From positions 3,394,501 to 3,458,500 of the forward strand of contig JABWDB010000019.1 in the NCBI GenBank assembly GCA_019614645.1: a DNA stretch of 64,000 bases, in the 5' to 3' direction. A program made the translations under genes and the position numbers. The notes under the pieces are model-generated. The model was not told where the DNA came from, ran no database searches, and saw nothing but the letters and a program-made list of their open reading frames with translations. Source of the DNA: Stratiolaelaps scimitus (taxonomy: Eukaryota; Arthropoda; Arachnida; Mesostigmata; Laelapidae). The number at the start of each line of letters is the position of its first letter. The first letter of the stretch is position 1. Below, one piece after another: positions 23,713 to 37,548 of the stretch.

Positions 23713-26700
23713 ATGTGTTCACTATCGAATCATCATTTTGCCACACAAGGACCGAAAGGGCGACCTTACCACCACTGCCGTTGTGTATTTCTTAGGGGTG
23801 TTTTGGCTCGGCTGCTCTCTTTTCGTGACCGCCAAACTCGAAGTTTAGCCGGTTGGTATATTCCGAGGATTTCCCCTGCCTTATAGTGCAGATAACATAG
23901 GTAACAGTTTGCAGTAGCGCTGGATATTCCACCGCTGCACACCTAGGCTCCGGCGTCTTTGACACCAGCTTCGGGAAATGCTGCACCTTGTGGCGACCTG
24001 CCCGCTGTCACAGCGGGCCGCCGTCGGCTCTTGACAGCTTCGTAAGCCGCACGACGCCCGCCATAGCCCCGTTGGCAGGCCACTCAAACGGAGCAGTGAC
24101 AAAAACAAACGCACATACGCGGACTACCAATTCGGCACAGTGTCCGACCAAGCCCAAGGAACATGGATGACCTCAACATGTATGCATGCGTTCATTTCAT
24201 TGAGTCCTGGTAGATCATGCTATAGAGCCACTATTGGCTTCGATCTGTAGTATGGCCCGGCCCGGCTCCTGCCTACCTTCTGCTGCGGTACTTTCCTATG
24301 GTATGTACGTATTGTGCCGGCTGTCGAGGACTGGCGGCAGCATTGGGCTTGGAAGTGGCTTTGTCCGCTTTCCGCCGCAGCGTGTGTGGTCGGGGCTGCC
24401 ACGCAGCCTGGCTACCAGCTGTTGGCTGTCGATGCTGCTGCTGCTCGTGTGTACGGGTGAAAGGAAGAATGAAGGAGACTGACAATATTGGCCTATGGTT
24501 GCCCTCCTCCCAGTTCTGCAAGTGGCGACGGGCGCCTTCTCGCCTGCTGGCTGGCTTGCCCCGGCTGCCAGCAAACAGCCGACGAAAGCCCAAGCTAGCT
24601 AGCTACTTACTGCAGTGGTGAACAACCTTGGATGCGGCTTTCTTCGTGCGTGGACGCGGATGTGGCCCGTTCCCTTATGGAGGAAGGGGAGGGTGAGAGA
24701 CAGAGGATAAACAGAGATAGCCAAACCGTTACGGGTCGACAGATCGCTTCCTATCGACCGCCGTCAATGCGTCGCGTTGGTGGAATTCCAGTGTCAGACA
24801 CAGCCTTGGCAATGTCCTGCAAGTTCAGATAGAAACGCATCTAGTCGGGCAGTGTAGCCAGGCGGCTGGGCCGGTGGTGCGGGACGGGCGGGAAGGTCGG
24901 CAAAAGGGGCCCAATCTGCGGTCGGTGGGGACGCACTGCTACAATCGCGGAATAGGTGGAAAAGTCGCCAAAGGAAGACGAAGAGAAGATAGCCAAGGAC
25001 GGAGAGATATAGGCTAGATAGGAGTTGTGGAGGCTCACTGGCCTGGCTTGGCCACGTTAACAGGCGAATGTGTGGCAGGTTTCGTGAGGGCGCTCCCCAT
25101 GCGCATACCTTGCCAATGACCCCATCCCCTTTCTGCTAACGTTGGATATCCCCTTATGATGCTGCGGACGACACGTCGGGAGAGATTCGGCCGCTCTAGG
25201 CAGCTACGCACAGCTATGCGGCTAACGAGCGGTCGCTGTTGGAAGGCGTGGACGCGCGGAGTCGACCCGTCTAACCGGAACCCCCTTCTACAGCCCATTC
25301 CCGCCAGGGCTAGATAGGAGATCGTCGTCTCCACTTGCGATATCGTGGAAACCACTACACTGGGTGCCACTGGCCTACTGTACGTTACGTAGCCGCGCTC
25401 GCTGGGTACAGCATGCAGGTAGAGAGTAGTAAACCTACCTGGATGTAGCTCGATAGGTGACCAGACTATGGGGCAGATGCAGCCGGCATTAGACAGCACC
25501 GTCGGCGGCAGTTGGTTGGCATAGGTTGCCGACCTTGCTTGCCTGCAGGTCGCTATGCCGTGTGAGGGGAGGCTGGGAGATTGAGATCCCGACTTGGGGA
25601 GATTTGGTTCGTTCGTTGAGCTTGAAGACGAGAGGCCCCAGCTGCGGATCCATCCACTGACAATCCGATTTACGTTGGGTTCAGTTGACGAGTGGGTGCG
25701 CATAGTGTAATCTGAGGAAGCAACCAAGCACACTACGTAGCAACATAGATGCCGAACTACGAGCCACTGCTAGCGAAGCTCGGCACCTGCCTGCTTAGGA
25801 AGCCGTGGTAGCAGGAAGAAAGCACTCTGCTTGCGGCGTGCTTCCCATATCCTATATCCAAACCTTCCCATATCCTCCTTTTCCCCCATTTCCCAGATGC
25901 CCACCGTCGATGAGCCGCCGACCTTACCTGCCCCTGCTGGCTGGTTGCCTGGCCTTTTTCTCCGGCGCCGCTGCCGCCACCGCCGCCGTCGTCGTCGTCT
26001 ACTACGACCAAGCAAACCTTTCTACTAAAGCTATTTCTACTTCTCTCATAGTGTCCGTGTGGGCGTAGTGGGCATAGCTGTGTGCGCATGTGTGGTAGGC
26101 ATACCTCCCTCTTTATCCTCTTTCCACCCAGCGCGTGGGCTCAAACCGCTCGGTTTCCCTTTTTGCCTACTTGAGCTAGCTTCTTCCTTAGTTCCTTAGA
26201 CTGCTGCTGCTGCTGCCGCTACCTCCTTCTCGTCCACCCCTTCACTCCACCTTCTACTGCTACCACCTACTGGCCTCGTTTAGATCCCAACACGTTTCCT
26301 CTGGCTCCTTCGCCCTTCTCGCTTCTACGGCATTCGCCCAGCCCGGCAGATTTCCGCCCTTAAGTGCATTTCTGCTGTTCCTTGCATCGCTTGCCTTCTC
26401 GCCGTTCCATCGCTCGAGATCCGTTCGGTCTCCGGGTTTCCTTTACGTTTCCCAGCATGCTCTTCCTGTTCCACCCGCCATCTCCTTCATCTCTATGTCT
26501 CCTGCTCTCTCTCTCTCTCTCGCTTTCTCGCCCTTTCTACCTATCTCCACCTGTCCGCCTCCCTCAAGGGGAGGGAGCGGGGGATATATCCCGCGTACGG
26601 TTCCCAAAGCCTCTCCCCCGGCCCGCGCCTACGTCTATATCTTACCCCTTGCTTCTTGTAGTCTTCCTTCCGCCTAGCTCCTACATCGAGTGGAGGAATA

Positions 26701-29700
26701 TCTTTACCTTTCCTTTCCACCTAGCTGCTAGCGGGGTTGGAGGCCGACCCACAGACAGACACTAGCGAAAACGGCCGAACGAAACGGATCGCCGAGCAGC
26801 TAGTCCGGGCCCTAGCTAGGAGGTAGTCTACAAGCTTTGGAGAAGTGAGCAGCGGAGCTGGGAGGAAGATGCAGAGAAGGGACGGGAGAGAAAAAGAGAG
26901 AGAGAGTGTGTGAGAGCAAAGCTCTGGGAAAGAGCCGACCACCAAGAACTCTATGGCTGCTGTATGGTTGGAATTCCCCAAGTCAGCAGCCGACGAAGAT
27001 CTCCTTCTTGCCTCCATCGTGCGACTCTGGCCCAGCAAGAAAAGATACTACTGCCAGGAACACTACAACTATAATACCATTGCTGCTCCCTTCTCTCTGG
27101 TATCGAAGAGACTACGCGCAATCGAGATACGAAAGAAAGATACCAATGGGCTCCTAGCTTTCCAGCTGCTAGACTGGAACCTTATGGTCTGCCTATCCAG
27201 TGCGTGTGGTCAGGGAAAGGTTGGTTGATGCCGCCAGTGGACCCCCGGTACAATTCTTCTTGGCAGCCCCTCAACCCTCACCCTCCAAGCCGCCGACGCC
27301 GCCGTCTACAGCCGGATCTATGACCATCAAGCAGGCACGCAGGTTCTTCCGCCGCCCGGCGCGATGCGGGATGAACCGGCTACAGTCTTCGGCGTAGACG
27401 GCTTGAACGCCGTGTCCTCCGCTCTCTCTGGCTCGTCTTCGGATTTCCATCGGACAGTGGCACTACCGCCCGCTTCCCCGTCCTGTCTCTTCAGCTTCTC
27501 TCGTCCTTGCTGACTATCTTCTACCTGGCAGGGAGGCTGCTGGCAATGTGGCAACGAAGTTGAGCCATCCCAAATACACCTCTCCCTCTCGCTTTCCCTC
27601 TCTCCTCTTCATTGCTCTCTATCTTTCTAGCTTTACTCGCTACTAGTGCAACAACGATGAGCTTCCTCGATTGCGCAAAGCACCGAACCTCCCCTAGCCC
27701 ATACATACTTCGTAAAGCACAGATGTGCTGCTGCTCCTGCTCCCGCCGCTACTGCTGTTTCTGCGATCATTCTGCACTTACTGTACGCCATTTTGGGTGA
27801 GCACTCGCACTCACACCGACACACGGTTTCTTGCTTGCTCGCTCACTTACACACTCATCCAGCCACTCGACGAGAAGGAAGATCTTCTTCCAGGAGCGAG
27901 CATTGGAAAAACACACATCATATATACATTTGATGGGAGTGGAATAGTGGAACGCCCTTCGCCTAGCTGGAACATACTTAAGGCTTCTTCCATCACAGCG
28001 CAGAGGCGGCAGGCGGATCGGGCCGAGCCCGGCCGACAGAGCGGCATTCACCGTTCTCTCACTGAAGACGATGGTCGCTGCACAGCGCGATACTGCACAC
28101 CGCGGGTAGGCAGGTCCCTATCGACATTTTCAGCGGTTGGCGCTGCTCCGCAGTCGGGTCCTCTGACAGGACTCGCCTTCACATCATCTCAGCCCCTACT
28201 GCTCCGCTTGCTCCTCCCACTCGTTCAGCTCACATCATCGTTTTCCAGACGGGGACCACCTTGTACGCGATTCCTGGGCCCGCCGGACGCACGCACAGCC
28301 ACCTACCAACATAGATCGCTCGCCTGCTTTTGCATACCTCTTTGCATTCCCTTCGCTCGCAATTCCGTTAGAGTGGAATGGACTTCGACTGGATTGAGTG
28401 CCTCCGGGCCACCGTCATATCCGGCAGCTCAGCCTTGCTTAGGCAGCCTTGCAGGGCCTTGCTGGCGAAGGCAAAATAACACTGGTGAAAGTGGCAATTT
28501 TTTAAAGAAATCATCCGTATCGTCTTTTATGACCAGCGCCTTCGGGCTCGTGGCCGCGCTGGCCAAGCAAAGCACCGAACGGCAGCGAAGGCATCTGGCC
28601 GACGTTCCGATGACTAGATACGGCCTCCCATTCAATAGGAACCTGAAGGATACCTGAATTTCCCAACGGCGGCGAATGACAGAATTTCTCCCACCGTTCG
28701 CTTCTCCTTTACTCCTCCTTCCTGTCCAAATATGTGCGGCCACCGCCTCTCAAAACATCGGCGTCGTTTTCGTTTACCATCAAGCCGCTTCCCTCCGCCT
28801 GGGCCTGCATCGTTAGTTACTAATCACCAATCGGTGCTGGCGGTGGAATTCACTTCGATTGAATGCGACGATCACACACTGCGTCGCTAATTAATGTATA
28901 TATGTGTGTATATATATATTAAGACAAACAATAATATGAATTCTATTGTCAACAAGTTCTATTTATCAACGTTATATTGTCGTGTCCGCGAGCACGACAA
29001 TGTTCGTGCCGTTGCTGCTGTTGCTGTTACCGAATCCCGCTGGTTTGGGTTTCCCCGTTCGTTTAGTAGATGAACACGTATTTTTTGTTGCACCGAATAC
29101 GGGACGGAGAGCAGCTTGCATTCAGGTCAAGACGGCAGACCGCTGCCGCGGCAGCTCAAAGGACACTTACACAGTCGTGTCCTAACGGCCAGCCCACATG
29201 AGACGGCTACAAACGTGTGACGCAAGCCACGAGATGAGTTGGCTATGTGGAAAGAAACGAAAACGAGAAAGATGAGGGTCCTTGACAGTTCGTCCGTTTT
29301 TGCTCTCGGCCCGTTGTACCGTGCTGCTGAGCTCTGGGCTTGCGTCCTCGATAAAGGCTGGGGCTGTCCTTGTTGTGTCCTCTTGTTGCCCAGACCAACG
29401 TAGACGGTGCGTATAGCGAGTTGCTATCAGCACTGCCACCGCTGTGGCGTGCAGGGCCGACAGCTAAGACGAGTTGCCGTGGTAGGCAACAACCAGCAAC
29501 CAGTCTCCGTGATTAATCAGTTCGCCGGTCGCACAGTGGCAGACAACGAGGAGAAGTGGAGACGGCTAAAGTAATGCGGGCATTCCCAAGGCACGGAGGC
29601 TGCCCATATATCGAGCATGACTCAAGTCGTTGTACCAGTCGTTATACAGTAATAGGATGTAAGTGAGAACGTGCCAAACTGCAGTCGTAATGAAGGGGAT

Positions 29701-32700
29701 ATTGATCATACACAGGTCCTTGATAAAAGGCGAAAATCGACGAGTGTGAAAGGAGCCACCAGGAGCAAGAAGCTGCAGCCAGAATTGTTGTGATCTTGAA
29801 CATGGTTAACCTCAGGCTTGACCGGGTAGTGTATGACTTCGCAAGCAAACCTTGATCGCTTTTCCTTATCTTCAATGTGTCATGCGGCTGTGACTTCTCC
29901 TTGGTGGCGCATGAGAAAACAATAGATAAAATCACAGATAGCAGTAATGGCCCTGTCAGCTGGCACAGAATGGCTAAATCACGAGCTTAGGGGGTCGCTT
30001 GTGATGCGAGCCCGCCGTACGTCACATACACAACGTTAATCAACGAAGAGCGATTCTTTTTGTAGATAAATTGTTTTTGTGAGGATCGATACTGTGTGTT
30101 ATTGTTATCACTCTTAGGCACGGATAGACGAACATATCTCGTATTGTTGGTCAGTGGGCATTATCCTTATGGTGCGGGTTCCTTCTCGGTCGGATTAAGC
30201 AATAGAAAACAACAGAGGTGCACGAAGCCAACCACAAATGCTCCATAGTCGCCTGACTCGATCCGTTGATCCAAAGCTGCACACTCATCCGGCTCCGTGG
30301 CAAGAATCGTCCAGCAAGAATCGTGTTCTCAGGGCATTTGTCAGCTCCTCAAAATGCTGGACGTCTGTATCGGTGTGCGCGGTCGCAAAAGCAAGCGAGA
30401 CGAACAGTATATGATACACAGGCGTCTGTTGGACGATGCGAACGCTGAAATGACACCGCAGGCGACAGCACTGCTCCGAAGACAAAGTGAAATACTGGTT
30501 GGACAGGCTACCTACCACCGGTGGTTGTGGTAGTGGACTTTTCGGGCCGATCTAGCTCACATCACCACACCCGCTATAGAGCTATCTAGGCAGTGGGCGA
30601 CCACTCCTGAGCAGCAAAACGCCTGTCTGCGCCGGGTTTTCTTGGTCGCCATGGCTTGTTGCCTGGGGGCGAGATGATGCCTCTCGCTGGGACAAGCAGG
30701 ACACCGCTGCTACAGCCGGTACAGGCAGGTGAGTTCGTTGAACAGAATAGCGGCGTGCCGCCGGCAGCCCGCTTCCCTGGAAGATGTCGGGAGGGATGGC
30801 GGTTTTTGGCAAACGAAAAAGGAAACTACACTACTGCGGGTTGTGAGGGTTGCGCGGATGTGTCACCCAGTTCGTCCCTTTATGGGACATGTCCCCGGGA
30901 GTGCTTCGGCATCACTTCCGAGACGCTTCGGCTTCACGGGCCGAGTGCGATGGCGTTGCCCCTGTCTCGGTGAACTCACTTCGCTACTCTCTCTCTCTTT
31001 CACTGCTTCATAGTGCGCTCCTCCTCCTCTAGTGCCACATTCGCAGACAGCTATAAGCTTGGCTCGGAGCTTGGCGTTCCACAGCAGTGGAAGCTGCCAA
31101 CAGCACAGCTTAGTCTTCATTTTAGGAGTTGATGTCTAAAAGCCTACTACAGCGCTCCCGCCTCTCTTTACTTACGAGACGAAACACGTTTCAACATACG
31201 AAAATGTAAGACGATATCTGTCCAACGAGGCCAAAACAGCGGCATGGTCGCTAAACGAACTGATTGGCAGCAGCGTTCGGAGCCGCCAAAGAGGGCTAAG
31301 GGAGATAGCCATTAGCTCAACCCATTAGGTCTGTGGATGTGTAACCGGAGGACGGTATCCGAATTTACCAAGAAGGTCCAAGGTTGAACGCAACGTACGC
31401 CAATAAACATGGCTATTTCTTTCCAATATTGTATAGTAGTTAATTTGATAAGCAGCTAATCATTTTCGGTAGACTGGCTTCAACCATGCGCCGGACTCCA
31501 TAACTTGCTGTTCGCAGTGATGCAATTTCAACTGCACGGGGATGCGATCCCTGATGACGAGATAATACTAAAATGATCACTTATCGAGTGTCACCATCGC
31601 TGGTGTCTAACTCTGCATGTCCGAGTTCTAGTAGTATAGTGAGTGAGGAAGAAAGACTCCCCGAACATCTACCTAATCCCCATCTAGTCTACCGTCTACC
31701 ATGGATGGCACTCACGCAAGCGTTGAGTGACTATGGTGTATTCTATTCCGAAGCTCTTGTCTACATCTCCAGCTCGAGCACCTATCTCTCTCTGTCTCCG
31801 TCTAGTGGATCTCAGTCACTATTTCCCTGCCTCCATCGTAGCCCGTTCGCCAGATATTACTGTGACCCCAACCCTTTGTCCGGACGTCTGAACATAAACT
31901 TGGCATGAAACTGCGTGGGCGAATTCAGACCCCTCCGGCTGGGGTTATTCCACGTCTGATGACTTGTGGGAACGGGAGCGGGCCAGAAGAAGCCATTGTT
32001 TGGCTTCCGGGCATTCATCATCGACTGGTGGCGTCCGTTATCGATGGCCGACAGCCTCTTGCGTTGCCGGAGACACGGAAGACCGCCGCGAAAGCGCGTG
32101 CTGTCAGGACCGACTAGATGCTCGGCCAGCCGCATTGGACGGCTCATACACGAGTGGGGCAAGTGTCTGATAACAGTATTCCTACGACCAATTGTATGCC
32201 TAGGGATGGTCCGAGCCGCTGTCGCCCGTTGTATTGGGTTTATCGAGGGGAACGTATGGCGAATAGGAGCTAGCTATTGCAACACTATTAGATGCGGGGG
32301 CAAATACTATACGAATAATATAAGAAAATATGAAGCGAATGAACATCGACTCGATCAGCGGCTACGTATGGACACTCATCGAGTAGTTCGTCGTATCCAG
32401 ACGTGCTTAGCTCTGTGTTTTCGCATACGTTGTGTAGACCAATAGCAAATAAACGAATATAAGTCGCTAAGGTAGAGCTAACGCGAGGAAAGCAAAACCT
32501 GCTAACTCGTCCTCGTACGGTAACATGGCGTCTAACACAACGTGATCTATGGGCCTTCTTATCCTTAAGCTTGTCAAAGGCTATAATTGACCATCAATGG
32601 CGAGCGCTTACATTCTATTGATAATATATTCCCATAGAAAAGCTGCAATATTTCGTCAAGATAGCTACCCATTTGTTCCTATCCTATGGGGTCCAATAGT

Positions 32701-35700
32701 TGGAATACGAGACGTGCCCCTCTGTGCTCAGCATCTGCTGTCCCGTTGCAAAGCGTGCATGCCAGTTCGGATGGACGTTTGATCTCCAAAAAATATCGAT
32801 TGGCTGCCAATAAGCCAAACGTAAATCTGTTCTAAGGAATGAATGTTGTTCGTCTAGTATTAACCAGCCAGGGGCTAAACAACGAGATTTGACAATGTCG
32901 CATGATTATCTATGAACAAGAGATGATCTCATTCCATCTGGTTGTTCTCCTCTATTTGCCTAAAGAACGTGTGACATTTTTGATCAGACGAGACGCAAAA
33001 AGGGTGTCAGTACTCCAGTGTCGCATTTGGAGACTACAAAGACCATCTATAAACACCATCTCCCATTAGAGCATTTGAACCCGCAACGTCCGATATGAGA
33101 AACAACGACTCGCCTCCCCTAAGCACATTGTAGCCTATAAAGACAAAGACTCCCACCTTATTAGTGGAACGCCCGACCTCCAGCCTCGTCCAAAGAGACC
33201 ACTCTCACTGATCACACAGTGCGCCAAAAATCGATAAAGTACGGGCTGAAAACCAAAACACAATATCAATTCACTAATTGAACCTAATCAATCCCTCATT
33301 ATCTCTACTTCACAGGTATTCTTCCTCTCCCGAGAGACGATGAAGAACGGGACGTGGATCTACCTCGACGTGCTGGCGCCACCGCACTTTCGGTCGAAGC
33401 CGCCCGAGATTCTATACGTAAAAGTCGGCGAGTCATTGGTGCTGCCTTGCAAGGCCGACGGTAAGTACAGTAACACACATACACGCACATATACACGAGC
33501 ATGCCAACACTCCCGCAGCTGTGCACGCCATCTCTCCTCTCTCTGTCTCTCTTCTGCTTTGGGCCACAAGTATTCTTTGCGCAGGCGACCTGCTACCCTC
33601 TGCTAACAGTAACCGTGGCAGCGCTAGCAGTATTCACCGTTCGAGGGCAAGAGAAAGAGGGAAGTGCGTTCGTTTCGGGAGAGCGTTGGGGATTCGTTGC
33701 GGGTTCAGCATTTGGCTACCTTGCCCTCGCGCAGCGAGAACACCTTTCCGCCTCTCTGTGTACCGCCATTGCTTTTCACCCTGCCGAGGTTGCAGCTGAT
33801 GCTGTTGTTGTTGTATGCTGCTGAGCGGTCGCTGCCTCTTGGGTACGTCTGGGTGTCTCTGGATGTGTGTCTCTTTTAGTATGTATGTTATTGCTTCATG
33901 CGCTCGTGTACGGCTGGTGTACCCCGCGGGTGGGCCCAAGGGGCGGTCGCGATGTGGAGCGCTCCTGCTGATGCCGCCGCCAGCAGTAGCAGCAGCAGCG
34001 GCGGCGGCGGCAGACTGACAGAACGTATCCATTATGTAAGAATCATCGTGCACAGCCAGCCGCCTCCATGCTGCGTCCCGCTGGCCCCCCCCCCGCAGTG
34101 GGCGCCTAGCCAGCACAACCTCGTTCAGTCGGTGGGTCGGTCGCCATCGCTAACGAGTCTCCGTACGTCCGTCCATTGGTCTGTGCTGTTCTACACGCGG
34201 AAACTCACACGAACACACCAACACACGCACGCACAGATACGATGCATGAACAGCAACAATAGCAGCAGAGACAACAACGAGAATAGTAAGCAGCAGCTTC
34301 TACTGTTACACGGCCACGTTGGTGGGGTGCAGGGGCGCCCGACCAGCACACGACAACACGCCCGCTAGCTGGCTTGCCAGCCGAAGAGACCTGACTGCCG
34401 CTGCGAACTATGTGACGATGGTGACGACGGCAACAACGGCAACCGGGAGACATGTAGCGAGGCATAGTTGGGAGACTCGTCGGGGGTAAACAAATAATTA
34501 GTCAGCATGGTGGCGTTGCACAACCATCACGCCTTCGCGGAGCCGAGCGGAGCGTAGCGATGGAGCGCCATTGAGGAGGTTGGTAGGGGTGGCGTGTTGG
34601 GACCCCCTCCCCTGCTTCGCTTGGGAAAGGGAGGACGACGACGTTGGCTCGTCACATCCCTCACAGGCCGGGTCAGCGCCGCGTGAGTCAGGACTCTGGC
34701 CAGGACTCCGCGACAAGGGACAAGGCACCAGGCCCTTTGTCGTCCAGAAGACTGCAGAAGTTATATACGTCCTTCCTCTCTATTGCCTCAAGCCGAGTCG
34801 TACGCTCGCGGCCGACTGGTCGTCGTTGCCGTCCTCCTCGAGTCACCGTCACTTTTCTTTGAGGGTGCAGGAAAGCCCGTTCGCTGCTGCTGACGAGGTC
34901 GCTGAATTGTGATGTACTGGTGGGTAGCTCTTCTGGGAAGGTTTTGGGACAGCGTTGTACACCTGACAGGCTCTTGTTGTCGATCACGGTGACACGGTTT
35001 AGCGGCGCCGTGCACGGTGCGTCCACTGCACCGTTTCAACGGGAGCCTATGCCATAAGCACACTATGTACTGCCATACTAACGCAGACGCTACACGCATC
35101 GTGGGCATCGAAACCAAATGAAAAAGTAAAATTTGAAAAGGAGAGATCCTTGTCCTAGTCTTCAGGCACAAAACAGAGTTTCTTTCGGTCTATAATCCTC
35201 GCCGAAATTACCTCGGAGATCCGTGAAATGGAAATGAGACCCGAGGCTCGTCTCCACCTCCTTCTCAATGCAGATTTAACATCTGAAGTTCTTAAACGAG
35301 GCAGTGTGAGCTGGGCACACACTACTCCAAACTCTCCAGTGAAAGACAATTATTGTCCGTGTAATATTTATCTGTAACCTCTTAAGAAAAAAGGGAGAGA
35401 CAATTCTCATCAGGGATACCGAGGCTACCTGTTAGGATCTTTGCTAAATGTTCGTGTTCATCCTGCTCACAAGCTTCACAGTTTTTTCACGGCGCAGCTG
35501 CGTCGTCTGGTGCACTCACATATCTGAACGGGTCAAGTATCGAGGTCTTGAAGGCTACCGCACCCCTCAGAAAAGTTCCGTTTCCCGTCGATTTTCCCTC
35601 GTCAATAGATACGAGCAAGAGGACAAAGGAGAGTGCAAATCGGGTGGCCCTGTGTCCACGATGCTAGTGGCACACTTAAACCGCTGTAGCTAGCTAAGCC

Positions 35701-37501
35701 ACTCGCTGCGGCGCCGCCGGCGGTGGCGGGACCGGCAACTAGGAGCAATGGCTGAAGGAGCCTTCAGGGGCGGAAGTGGAGCAGACAGGGAACGTCTGAG
35801 TATTGGGGTGGGCAGCACACGCGAGCTAACTTCTTGGCTAATTAGAGTTTTGTCCCACTGACCCTTACCCCTTGCCCTCGCTTTCTCTATGCTATGGGAC
35901 GGCATCCGCTTGCAGTTGTCCCGGCTGGCTCCCAGTTTGCCCGACCCCAACCCTGCCGAGGGGTCTTGGGCAAAGACGCTTCTCCTAACATACACAAGGG
36001 GTAGCACGTGCCGGTGAACGCGGCCTAGCCAGCGTCCCGCCCCGCTCGCCCGAGGCGCACACAACAGAGAGGGAATGCCCGTGCAACTATCACTTGTTTC
36101 AATGTACAACGCGAGTGGTGTCTAGGCAGATGTGATCATGATGACCTGGGCTGGCCCGCACACGGCAGAGCCAGAGTAGGGTTAGATGGCGTAGTGCAGA
36201 GGCATTGCTTTGAATTTCTCTCACCCCTGTTTCTCCAACATCCCTCTCGAGACAGACATTCTGATGATGGGTCTCTCTGCTCGGCGCGACGCCGTTCCCC
36301 GTTCTACTTGGCGTGTTGTAACTGTTCGCCAGCTGTGCGACTAGAGGAAGCGGTGTCGGCGTAGGTGCCAGTGCCGGCGCTGGTGCGGGCGGGCTTCTTA
36401 AACGGAGGGAGCTCGCGACTGCTACGTACGTAGCATACGAGGCGCTGTATCCGCCCTTGCAAGTGCGTTTTGTTAGCTTCACTGCTGACACTCGTTGTAC
36501 TTGCTTGCTTGCTGTGTGCGCGAGTCTCTATGAGTGAGTGTGAGAGCGCCCCCTTGTGAGATGTGCATGATGGTGCGTGGGCTTGGGTCGGTGCTGTAAC
36601 GCTACTCCCTTGCGTTGTCTAACTGGCGTCTAACCGCGGCTGGATGGATCTTTTTCTCTATGTTTCGTGTCTTCCGCGTTCCAGGAACGCCGGCTCCACA
36701 GCTAATATGGGAGAAGGAGGGTCAGCTGGTCGAGGCCGGCGCCGACAAGCATGTGGCCATCTCCGATACCGAGCTGAAGATTGGCTCGTTGCGTCAGACC
36801 GATGTTGGTGAGTACGTCTGTGTCGCGAAGAACTCGCAGGGATCGGTGAGTGCCAGCTCGAAAGTGATCATAGCCGGGCCAGCCGTCATCACTTCACCGC
36901 CGACGAATCTCACGAAGATCGAGGGCAACCACGCAGAGTTCATCTGCGAAGCGAAGGCGTTGCCAGCGAACATCACACACAGGTGAGAGCTCTGTTCGGG
37001 CATTTAACCGCGTGTTAATTTTGCAACCAATAGACCAAATGATCGTCAGCGTAGCAACAAACAGATGGATTATGTGACCTTCTATTTGCGGAAAAACCAC
37101 GACACCTATCGGAGGCCTATCGGACAGGATTTTAACCTGCGATCTCTATTTCCGTGACCCAGACTCTCAACTCATTCTTATGTGTGACCTATGTGTGTTA
37201 CGCAGCTTTTGTGCGAATTCGAAATAGTAAATAAACACCTAGGCTTAATTATGAATTGTCATATTAACTGAAATTGTCAGCACGCTTAAGCTCTCGTAAA
37301 AATAACTGTCGAAAGAACGTGTGTCAGTTATATCGTAATCGGGTCAGTTCTCTGACGGCATTTCATCTCAATTCGTAGTTTTTATAAGTATCGCTGTAAT
37401 ACCTCTAATTGATATATGGCAGTTTGTAAACATTCATATTTTAATACTGTTGGTTCTGGTCTGAATCCATCAGAAGATACCTATGCTGTTAGTTCTCCTC
37501 A

Positions 37502-37548
<47 letters not shown>

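Larger units (their letters stand above)
20403..33315 (+). other. tutl: turtle intron 2 (about 12.9 kb)
   Basis: It begins GTGAGT and ends TTCACAG. It holds a (CT)n run near 21938-21960, an AT run at 23680-23708, AGC-rich stretches near 23320-23345, T-rich and CT-rich sequence near 26490-26530, and a minus-strand tRNA-like B box near 33071. Several frames of 200-310 codons, such as 25035-25733 minus and 27725-28657 plus, have biased, low-complexity composition and no domain. I see no independent gene. Confidence 0.8.

Noticed and set aside
25035..25733. 232-codon minus-strand open frame
   Set aside because: No ATG-supported start, no family signature and no splice context. Low-complexity composition fits chance.
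27725..28657. 310-codon plus-strand open frame
   Set aside because: It begins in CTG-repeat sequence coding for leucine, with no conserved motif; overlapping minus-strand frames are equally open.
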